Assembly: GCA_008828725.1 (NCBI GenBank)
Contig: MEHQ01000451.1
Coordinates: 572,201 to 636,200 of the forward strand
Length of the DNA stretch: 64,000 nucleotides
Direction of reading: 5' to 3'
Source: Saccharina japonica
Lineage: Eukaryota > Sar > Phaeophyceae > Laminariales > Laminariaceae
Shown here in pieces: positions 48,046-56,826 of this stretch. A model generated the notes under the pieces. That model was not told the DNA's origin. It did no database searches and saw only the letters and a list, made by a program, of their open reading frames with translations. The translations under genes were made by a program, and so were the position numbers. Numbering within the stretch: the first letter of the stretch is position 1; each line of letters opens with the position of its first letter.

Positions 48046-48190
48046 AGATGTGACGGACAGTATAAAACCAATAAAATAAAATGAAAGTAACGTAAACAGA
48101 GCAAGACTAAGAACGAAAGGAAAGGATAGGCAACTGGAGCACACCAAAAGCACCTTCCAGGCAGCTAAGAAAGGTGTGTACCCATACAGT
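48046..48190 (-). repeat. LINE-B 3' tail fragment
   Basis: The reverse complement matches 11,160-11,310: CTGCCTGGAAGGTGCTTTTG, then CTTGCTCTGTTT, then the CTGTC...CATCTCCGGG block. It is severely 5'-truncated. The minisatellite starts at its 3' end. Confidence 0.75.
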
Positions 48191-48668
48191 ACCGGCCCGC
48201 TCAGAATAATCCAGAAATCGGGCTTAGACTGACTTTCTTATTTGAGAAAGGGGTGTGTCTCCCACTAACTTCAGTATAATAGCTGTCGACTTTCTTATTT
48301 CCCCCGTAATGTTCAGGCTGAGTTTCTTGTGGGGCACTTTCTTATGATGAGAGGGCCGGTATTGTATTAATAGTACAGTTTGGTTCTACTAAAACCAGCT
48401 ATGATAGTCGGTCTGGTACCTTGCTACCCTGTCTGCCGTCTCCTTCCTGCTTTCGTCAACCAGCTCTACCTACTGTTGCCCAGGGCTAAAATCAACATCA
48501 TTCAGCTTGTTGTATCGTACGTATGTATGGATATGTACGTTAAAACTATATTTCATCAGCCGTGAGATTAACCAAGATTTAGACGATCTTGTCATTTAGT
48601 TTCCAGAAACCAAGGCATATATATGGTATTATTAAGAAACTTTAAAAGTGCAGTTAGTGTGTTTATAC
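48191..48668. other. No gene recognised
   Basis: Contains repeated GACTTTCTTATTT segments (48,230-48,350). No coding evidence. Confidence 0.4.
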
Positions 48669-49459
48669 TACAGTAGTAACCATTTGAGAACGTGCAATTT
48701 TTGTGTGGGTTCTGCCGATGGCTGTACTGAAAGAACCAAGGCGACAATTCACACGCCGGTTGTGTCCAACAATGCCCTGAGTGAAAATGAAAATTCGCGT
48801 TCGCGTCGATCTTTATATTTTTCAGTTTTGCTTTAGTTATAGCCTTGAAAGGCTATTTTTGGTAAGGATTTCAAATGGCCAATTTTCAATATATTTAATT
48901 TCGGCTGGCTCAGGAAACCATATTCTAGACCCGATATTGAAAATGTGTTCCCGGAGGATTGTGGTGACAAGCTATACGATCATCATACAAGTTGTATTGT
49001 AGTAAAATATCCATTTTTGATGGCGCTGAAAATGTTTCCGTTTTCGTTTTTTTTCCTTACTGACAGTAAGGAATTAACCCCAAAACGGAAACTTTTTCAG
49101 CGCCATCAAAAATGGATATTTTACTACAATACAACTTGTATGATGATCGTATAGCTAATCACCACAATCCTCCGGGAACACATTTTCAATATCGGGTCTA
49201 GAATATGGTTTCCTGAGCCAGCCGAAATTAAATATATTGAAAATTGGCCATTTGAAATCCTTACCGAAAATAGCCTTTCAAGGCTATAACTAAAGCAAAA
49301 CTGAAAAATATAAAGATCGACGCGAACGCGAATTTTCATTTTCACTCAGGGCATTGTTGGACACAACCGGCGTGTGAATTGTCGCCTTGGTTCTTTCAGT
49401 ACAGCCGTCGGCAGAACCCACAAAAAAATAGCACCTTCTCAAATGGTTACTACTGTAGG
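48669..49459. repeat. Giant palindrome family P, copy c
   Basis: Palindrome of about 790 bp. The left end is CTACAGTAGTAACCATTTGA and the right end its complement. The centre has GATGGCGCTGAAAA plus a TTCCTTACTG loop. It shares GATGATCGTATAG, AATGGCCAATTTTCAATA and the GAAAATTCGCGTT block with copies a and b, but is clearly more diverged from them than its own arms are from each other. Confidence 0.95.
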
Positions 49460-50367
49460 TATATATTACCGAGCAAACAGAGAAAACATGCTATTAATGG
49501 CGTCACTGGGTTCGGTGGGGGGGAGGGCATGCGAAAAAAAAGCAGTCTTGCACGCAGTTTCGGGTTGATGGCCTGCGTGAACGAAGTACGCACAAGTATC
49601 TACTGTAGATTGAATATATTATGTTTCGTTTCCAACGTAATTGATACCTGGTAGTTTGTTGCTGGTGGCTGCAGGTTGCAGTATTCGTGTGGCACTCTCC
49701 AAGCACTCACGACCATCGGAAATTTGAGGCAAGGATTGCCGTTTCCGAATATCCGGCAGGAATAAGAAAATTCCATGCAAGAAAAACACGTTTCAATACC
49801 TTCGATGAATAAGAAACGTTATATAGGAAGGTGACCTGGCCTTAAGCAACAAATACAAATCTGAGGCTCACTCCAAATAGTTTTTTTTTGTTGGCGGGCC
49901 ATTACTACTGTGTAATCGCATTTCTGGCTAGTTACGATGTGCAGCAGTAGAGCAGAACGTACACTACTACTACTGTAGGTGGAGCTCCCATTGTAAACAC
50001 GTCTGATAGATGGGTCTACAGTAGGAAGGGCGAGTGGGGACACTCACCCGCTCGCCAGGGAAGAGCGACCGAAGCACGCGATGAACCGATGCCTAAAGCC
50101 TTCAGTGCCACGTCCTTAACAGTAGCGTGGGGAAATCATCGATTCAAAACCAAGACTATACCAGTATGTGCCAAACACGTAAGGCAGCACTACGGTACGT
50201 GGTGACAGAAGTTTGAATGGGACGGGCAGTGACACCATGGTGCCAGGGAACATACAAACAGTATATAAACAAACCTCGAGATGACACACATAATTGTATA
50301 CTTATTGTGACATATATTACCACACGTACGATCGAATTCGAGTATGTTGCCATGCACTCGCACTCAC
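49460..50367. other. No gene recognised (probable start of a large intron)
   Basis: No ORF support. If exon 1 below is joined to 23,062, the intron begins at 50,367 with GTGAGTG. Confidence 0.4.
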
Positions 50368-51435
50368 CGCGCCACCACTCGACATCGGCATGTCATCATC
50401 ATTCGAACTCGCATTGTTGCTGGTCAGCTGCGTGTTCCCTCCCAAAGTGATAAAAGCAGCGGCGATCGCCCCCCCAAAGTCCACAGCGGTGTTGCTCTCG
50501 AACCTGCACCCGTTGACCGTGATGTCAGTGCCGTTTCCTCCTAGTACAGCCCCGCCAGAAAACTGCGCGTGGTTGCCGCTGAAGACGGAATCCGAAATAT
50601 TGGACCTGGAAAACAGCAATGCAACGGCTCCGCCTCCCTCGACTCCTTCTAGAAACTCAAAACCACGGTTGTCCTCTCTCTCGGCGGTTGCGCTGTTCGA
50701 CGTGAAACTGGCGTCGTTGAGGGAGCATATCGCCAGTCCCGACTCCGCCACCCCACTGCAGTAAAGCGCACCGCCTACCGTCGCAGTGTTGCCGTCGAAT
50801 ATCGATTCATTTTGGACCACCAAAGTAGCAGTAGCGCCCGTTACAGCCACAGCGCCCCCATACTGGCTCGCGTTGTTACCCGAAAACTCTCCACCTAGAA
50901 TCGTGACGCTTCCTCCTTCGGCCCACACCGCACCGCCACTCCCATTGGTGGCGGCGTTGCCTTGAAACACGCACCTGTCCAGAATCAAGGCTGACGAGTT
51001 TGAATATATCGCGCCGCCGCTTCCCTCGTTGCCTCCCGACAGCTTGAGTCGCGTCAAGGTCAGACCCCCGCCTGGATACACGTCGAACATCCGTGTCTGG
51101 GAGCCGCCGTGAACCTCGGCCAGAGAGTCCTCTCCTGTTATGGACAAGAACATGCCCGATGAAACCGAAATCGGGGCATAAAGCGTGATATTGCCAGCCC
51201 AGTCTACTTCTAGTGAATCCCCATCGGAGCAGTTTGCTGCCGCGCGAAGCACGTCGACTCCAGCTTCGGTGTCGACGCGAAGTGGTATGGCTCTGGTCAC
51301 CCCACATGCTGATTGCGCCGAAGCACGTAACTTCAGTGAGGGGGTGGCCAATCCGAGAAGCACCACATACAACAGTGTGGTCCAGCTCCAACGGAAGCGG
51401 TGTCTTTGACGGAACCTGCCGTTGATACTCTCCAT
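50368..51435 (-). CDS. Beta-helix surface protein, N-terminal exon
   Basis: 356 codons from ATG at 51,435. The start is chosen because MESINGRFRQRHRF is followed by a hydrophobic signal or anchor (WTTLLYVVLLGLATPSLKL, residues about 18-36); the frame is open about 29 codons further upstream. After it come a folded lead (DSLEVDWAGNITLYAPISVS) and at least five parallel-beta-helix turns with GGAIYSNSSALILDRCVF, NGSGGAVWAEGGSVTILGG, FSGNNASQYGGAVAV and VFSGNHAQFSGGAVLGG patterns. These are Chlamydia-Pmp-like GGA(I/V) and FxxN repeats. Many N-glycosylation-type NxS/T sites. The exon ends SSGGA at a strong donor (GTGAGTG), phase 0. That fits the phase-0 acceptor at 23,062 (VFGWDSSGTIIF) and would restore a GGAVFG turn. 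Joined, the protein would be about 1,604 residues. Alternative: the start of a separate gene whose other exons are lost. Confidence 0.8.
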
Positions 51436-51630
51436 ACCTGTCCGCAAGGACCGACCGGACGTGAGGTAGGGAAAAACCAAGTGCACGGTACGCTGCTGGC
51501 TGCAGCTGATGTTAGACAGCACTACGTATATTATTTGGTATTATGGGCCAAAAAGGAAGTTATGCGCATCTATAATGAGTACGTCTGCTGCTGTAATCAG
51601 GGCTACAACACATTTCCCAATGCTTTGGCT
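51436..51630. promoter_or_regulatory. Presumed 5' region of the beta-helix gene
   Basis: Region directly upstream of the chosen ATG. No TATA box or initiator is obvious; named only by position. The first ~87 bases share the exon's open frame. Confidence 0.3.
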
Positions 51631-51865
51631 CGTTCTTATCGAGCAACTTTCCCCCAAATTTTCCAATGTTTTGTTTTATTGCAATTTTAAGGATTTCCAT
51701 ATTTTCCAAAGCTTTTTTTCCAAATATTGGAATGCGAAGCCTTCCAAATATTTTGCCCTCTGTTGAAATTCCAAACTATCCAAATGAATCCTGTTTTTCT
51801 TGTTTTTCCTGTATATATTTATTTTAAGTGTCGGATTTTATGGAAAAAAGTTGCTCGATAAGAAC
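51631..51865. mobile_element. Small MITE-like element
   Basis: 235 bp bounded by CGTTCTTATCGAGCAACTTT and its complement. The interior is AT-rich with several TTCCAAA/TATTTTCC segments. No clear target duplication. Confidence 0.7.
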
Positions 51866-52479
51866 GACCCTTACATACAAATAAAATATACCTGGTATGT
51901 TTTATACATACATGCATGCAGAAATTCGCCCAGTCGAAAACAACGGATGCAATCGAATCAACATAAATAGTTGAAACCTGGTTGTTCGTTTCATTCCGCA
52001 ACTTCGGGTCAGCGTAATGTTCAAAAATGGACTGATCTGACGACCAGGGCGCAACGTCTCAAAATACGCCCCGGTAACATTTGAATAATCAATGACAGGG
52101 AGCAACTGACCGATGACAGAGGGAAGAGCCCACGAAGAGCAAAAGAGTATCCCTTCGTGTTCGCGGGGTAACGGGTCGGTGTGCTTGACTCGGAAGCGGT
52201 ACGAACCTGGTATATTCAGCACATTAACAACGAAGATGAGCGATGACATATGACACCAGCTATATGACTCCCTATAGGAGGGCGAGAGCGCTAAAGGGTG
52301 ATGTGTGGTGTACATTCGTGATAATATGCGAGTTTCTAATTTTGACCAAGTCTCGTGATCGGGACCCCTCGCAAGATAGCCTCGACCGTCTTTTTACTTG
52401 ATTAAACAGTTGATTATGTCTGCACTTTTTCGTCGGCATTTTTCATCACATTCTCGGAATTTTATTTGTCTGCTACGTA
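51866..52479. other. No gene recognised
   Basis: Non-coding. Carries TACCTGGTA at about 51,888 and ACCTGGTA at about 52,205. Confidence 0.4.
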
Positions 52480-52890
52480 ATCTTAGCATAAAAGAAAACG
52501 TTGGGAGTCGTACACTGTCTCGAACCCCGTAACTTTGTGTTGGTAAGTCCCCATACCACCTATCACGCTACTCGGTAAAGTTGTGCGTACAATCAGTTTT
52601 TCTTTATTTTTATAGCAGACAGACGTACTGCAGCTCTAACGAAAAAAAAGGAAGTGAAAGGGTCTCGAACCCTGGACTTATATGTTGGCAAGTAGCTTTT
52701 CTTGATTTCTATAGTAGACGTACTGCAACTCTGACGTCTACTGCACCTCTAACTAAAAACAAAAAAGTGGTGATCTCGGTCTCGAACCCGGGACCTCGTG
52801 TGCAAACGTTCAAACCACACCCGTTACTCTACTCGCCCTTCCTGTTTATTGACCAGTTTTTTTTATTTCTACAGTAGACGTACCATTATG
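52480..52890 (-). repeat. Three tandem tRNA-like SINE units (third family)
   Basis: Minus-sense B-boxes GGGTTCGAGACC recur near 52,775, 52,655 and 52,525. Units share a TCTATAGTAGACGTACTGCA-type spacer at about 52,605, 52,705 and 52,865. Acceptor stems do not pair, so these are not tRNA genes. Confidence 0.6.
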
Positions 52891-53027
52891 CGACGTACAT
52901 ACACCTGGTGTATTGATAACACACAGGAATATTTACTTTCAGCTACTTATGCTTCTGTGTATTGCTTTTCATCGAGCAGCTGTTAACGCTGACAGCGAAA
53001 TAGAAAAGTGCCAAAGGCTTTCTGAAC

Positions 53028-53180
53028 CGCCAATGATATGGATCCGGGGGATGTTTTTTCAGAACTCCAGGGTCTCACGCAAGTGGAGCAGATGCTCATC
53101 GCCATAGCCTGCGCCATCATGCGCGTGTATCGCCTTCAGGGAGGGCAGACGGGGTTCTCGGGGCACGTCGTCGACGTGTG
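53028..53180 (+). mobile_element. Helitron protein fragment
   Basis: The frame reads MDPGDVFSELQGLTQVEQML, then IAIACAIMRVYRLQGGQTGF, then SGHVVDV. This resembles the region upstream of the Rep domain in Helitron-encoded helicases, remembered as ELQGLTxVEEMLIARxCPxM. Only about 50 codons are preserved. No RepHel core or Helitron terminus was located. The consensus Pro-Ile-Met has become Ala-Ile-Met. Confidence 0.6.
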
Positions 53181-53828
53181 TTCCTGTTTTGTTCCCAACC
53201 AATGCCCACAAATTGAGGACAGTTACTAATATCTTGCTGCGCGAGTTCCTAGCGACAGCTATACTATCGGTTTAGCTCGTACCTTTCTCTTCCTTCTGCG
53301 TTCAGGTCGAGCCTTGGATCCGGCTTTTGTCATAGTACACCTCCTGGCAGCGTCTTAGACAAGAGGTCCAGTGAGCTCTATTAATAGGATCAAGTGTGCC
53401 ACTCATTACCCTGATGCGTCAAGACTGTATCACTCAACCCGGGCCATCCTTCTGCCACAATACAGGTGTGAACCAGTTTATGGTATATCATTTCGTCGTA
53501 TGAAAAGAACAGCAGCAGTTCTCATGAGGGTGCATGTACGAACTGCACCCACCGCATGTGCATCAAGTCAGCCGCACGAACCCAAGCATCAGGCCTGGGC
53601 TGGATCTCTGCTGATCTACTGCAGCACATTCAGGGAGTACAGGAGTACAAGAGACCTAATAAGAATCAGAAATCTGGGCTCAGCCTGGATTTCCGATTTT
53701 TGACTTTTTATGAGCCTCTTTCTGATTGAGCCTCTTCCTTATTTTTCCGGGCAGAAATCGAAAATCGAACTGGTTTTTGATTTTGCATCACCCATACTAC
53801 AGTAATACCGTCATTGACCGTACGCCCC
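53181..53828. other. No gene recognised
   Basis: Ordinary sequence. No supported coding region. Confidence 0.4.
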
Positions 53829-54399
53829 TCACTTGTCGCGCATGCGGACGTTCGGCGTCCGAACTCTTCCGCGTGTACTATTACTGGGGGGCACTGATGC
53901 CGAGGAAACGTGCTCGGCAGCGGAGTTGGATTGTTTCCGGTCTCGCGTCCCTTCCCCTTGCGTGAATCGTGTCCTGGTAAGGTCGTCAGAAATATCTTCC
54001 CCGCCTTCATGTTCTTCCTCGCTTTCACTACCATTGGGAAAGCTGCCCTCGCCGAGATCACTATCGCTGTCGACATCTACGCCCCGCACGCTCGATTCCT
54101 TCCTCCCTTCCTCGTCGCCACTCCCCAGCCACTCTTGATCCGCTCCTGCCCCTTCCTCAACCTCGATACCACTGCTGCTACTGTTCTCTTTTTAACCGCT
54201 TTCTTCGCTGGAACCATCTCCCGCTCCCCCTCCCGCTTCCGGTCTACCCTTCTCGCTGCTATTCCCCCCCTCGTCGTTGTCCTCCTCGCCACGACCAGTA
54301 CGAGCGCCCCGGTCGATGTCGCTTATGCCCACTCCCTGCGGTGGCGCCAGTAGCTCACGTTGAAGCATTCTCGAAAGCGAAGTAGCCTCACCTAGTAGC
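53829..54399 (-). other. Charged low-complexity frames, possibly tail of the DDE protein
   Basis: Overlapping minus frames give an acidic stretch (VDSDSDLGEGSFPNGSESEE) ending RTPNVRMRDK, and a basic stretch (KKAVKKRTVAAVV). Their order and strand suit a disordered C-terminal extension of the transposase remnant upstream, but the frames do not connect. Confidence 0.3.
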
Positions 54400-55330
54400 A
54401 CCTATGAATCCTCTGCTGCGGCGTCGCCAACAGGAATGTACTTCCCGAGTGGAAGCCTCATACTGAGCGTAGCGCCGGTTCTCTCGATTAAAACCCTATA
54501 GTCGTAACCCTGGCGCGTCCGTGCCTGTGCCCGTCGTGTGATGAAACCTTCACCCATGCCAACCCCCGGCGCACCATGATGTGCCGCTTCACGAGTGATG
54601 CATCGAGGGCCGGAGGAGGTGAGCGGACAAAAGCATAACCCGGTGGGCATTCCAGGGGCAGTGTTGTTTCATCAGCGTCGAGATCATCGTCATCGTCAAG
54701 CATACCTATCCACGAAGTCGCCCGGTGTTGTCATCCTCCGTTTCGTCCTCGCCATTATCTTCGCTCTACCTGTTCGTCCGCTGGAGTAAAGGGCACCACA
54801 TCATCTGAGTGTTCCTTGCCGTCATCGGCGCCGATGAAAGTGTATAGCCCGTCCAGGCCTTCGAAGCTGATGAGGTTATCGTCTGCACCGTCTGCGGTCA
54901 TCGCAAGCCCATTGTTTTTAAACAGGCGTCTACGGTACAGCTTGTCCGAATATACTTTTTGGACGGCCTCACTCACCCAGTGCGTTAGCACGACCCTACG
55001 GTCGGAGGCAGACAGCTTGTTGGTGTCCGACTGTTTCTCGTGGTCACCGTTTTCCAACCACGCCTCGAGAGCCTTCCCCACACCCCGCGTGACCAGACAC
55101 CCGTATCTTGCATCGACCGACTGAACCTCATCCGTGAACCCTGATGGCAGCAGCCAAAACAGGGTGTTGCGTCCCTCCTTAAGTTTTTTCGTGAACTCTT
55201 CCATCGTCTGCCCGTGCAGATTGTCGGCATTAAGGATGGACTGCTCCGTGGACTTCATGCTAGAACCGCCTGTGACGACGAGCTTGAACGTTTTGTCAAA
55301 CCACCGGTTGCAGTAGTCGCACGTGCTTGG
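54400..55330 (-). pseudogene. DDE-type transposase remnant (DDE_1-like)
   Basis: Plain DNA-transposon fossil. The frame to 55,258, open upstream to about 55,400, includes WFDKTFKLVV, then ILNADNLHGQTMEEF, then NTLFWLLPSGFTDEVQSVDA. That is the second half of a DDE catalytic fold, with the Asp in ADNLHGQ and the LP...TDEVQ motif replacing the usual LPxxTTxxxQPLD. The segment SASDRRVVLTHWV...YRRRLFKNNGLAMTADGADD runs to 54,755. After frame changes, a C-terminal part (PPGYAFVRSPPPALDASL, then HIMVRRGLAWVKV) lies at 54,703-54,488. The N-terminal DNA-binding half is missing or unreadable. I have seen this protein type in brown algae (memory). No TIRs were found. Confidence 0.7.
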
Positions 55331-55400
55331 GCTCTGCCCACTTTGGACGGTGTGAGACTCGCCGAAGATTGCGGCTCTGACGTGGGTGCACTTGTCGAGC

Positions 55401-55700
55401 TACTCGCGTACGATCGCAGTGGTCGAATTAAACGAACAAGCTCCCCGATCTCGCTGTTGTACTCCTCTTCGTTGAGGGGGCCGTCACGTCGTAGCCCCCC
55501 CCAGCGTGTCAAGGTTGGAAAATATTTATGCATAAACGCCGCCTTCGCGCGTGGCGATATTTTAGTTCATCGAACTGCTGCGGAGTTAAGGCTCCCTTGT
55601 GTCTCAATTCACCCAATGCGGAGAGTGATTTGCGTCTGGCCGTGAACGTCATTGGCAATATGAAGGCCGCAAGATCGGTGTCATGGGTCTGCTGCAGTAC
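55401..55700 (-). pseudogene. Remnant with SHOCT-like motif
   Basis: The frame at about 55,640-55,560 reads SLSALGELRHKGALTPQQFD then ELKYRHARR, resembling the short SHOCT helix-turn pattern (L..L...G.lT..EF...K). It continues, after a frame change, into FPTLTRWGGLRRDGPLNEEE (about 55,520). That part is probably coding debris of one protein, perhaps the N-terminal half of the DDE element. No function is assigned. Confidence 0.35.
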
Positions 55701-56216
55701 TGCGGTCTGCTCTTCCCTTCTCTTATCCCTCTCCCCTGTACGGGGATGTTTCGAAACATATACCCAGAACACGTTTGTCGGGATTCCGCAACGAAACAAT
55801 GATTTTTCATGGGGGGAAACATGTTGGAAAATATGAAACGGCAAAACACAAAAATGCGGCGAAAACAAAAAACAAGCTGCGAGTATGTACCGGCTTGCCG
55901 GGTCGAAAGTTAAAACGTAAAATGTGTTACTCACGACCGCCAGGGGCAGGCAGCAGGGTTCCCGAAGTCGTCGGGGATTCGCCCCAGGGGGGTAGTACGC
56001 TCGTAGGCCTATCAATTTTGTAGCGGAGACCCAGCCTTGCTTCTTACTTATTTTTTGGGAAAAGTCGGCCTGGCTTTCTTACTAGCCTGTTTCTTATTAG
56101 GTGTCCTGTACTGTACACCGTACACAGTATATACGTGACCTTCTTTGAGTTCCACAGATGTCGGATCTTGTTCCCCTCGAACCTCGTAGTTCTCGCGATC
56201 GAAGTATCCCACGCTG
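55701..56216. other. No gene recognised
   Basis: Mixed sequence up to the direct repeat. Confidence 0.4.
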
Positions 56217-56826
56217 AAAGAATGACGCGTGTGTCGAGGCTCTGTCTCTGCGGAGAGAGATGGCAGAGGTGGCACCGAAGTGTCTGTGAAGATCACTTGT
56301 GTAGAAGAAGAAAAGTCATGGTTTGAAAAGGCGCTTATTTGGCCATAATGGAAAGAAGATTGACCTCAGGGAGATCAATGGAAAAGGAAGAAGAGAAGAG
56401 AAGAGGAGAAGAGGGAAGAGGAGTAGAGTAGAGTAGAGTAGAGTAGAGTAGAGTAGAGTAGAGTAGAGTAGAGTAGAGTAGAGTAGAGTAGAGGAGTAGA
56501 GTGATCGAGGTGGGCGGTGCCTGCACCTGATCATCTCGGTACAATGCCCATGTTACGGACAGTTACATTCTACCGTAGTCGGTACTGTTCCCTGTAATGT
56601 TCTCTACAACGTTATGGTAACGTTCTAGCAACGTTCTCAGCATCGTTCCTGGTGAAGATGCTTTGGGCATACAACAGAGCGCACTACGAGTAAGATAAAC
56701 TCGTAATCTATCCGCATATCGCAATTGCCCGAATATCTAGACTAAGATATCCATATACTCGTATCAGTGCGTAGTGACTGCACATCACAATAGATACGTA
56801 TGGATGTCAACGTCCATATGATAACA
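56217..56826. repeat. Direct repeat, copy 1
   Basis: About 610 bp, repeated at 59,868-60,436. Includes the (TAGAG)n run and a segment starting TGTTACGGACAGTTACATTC and ending CATATGATAACA. The pair could be LTRs of a small non-coding element or an ordinary segmental duplication. Confidence 0.9.
56418..56495. repeat. (TAGAG)n pentanucleotide run
   Basis: About 14 units here, only about 3 in the copy at 60,072. The two repeat copies have drifted in length. Confidence 0.95.
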
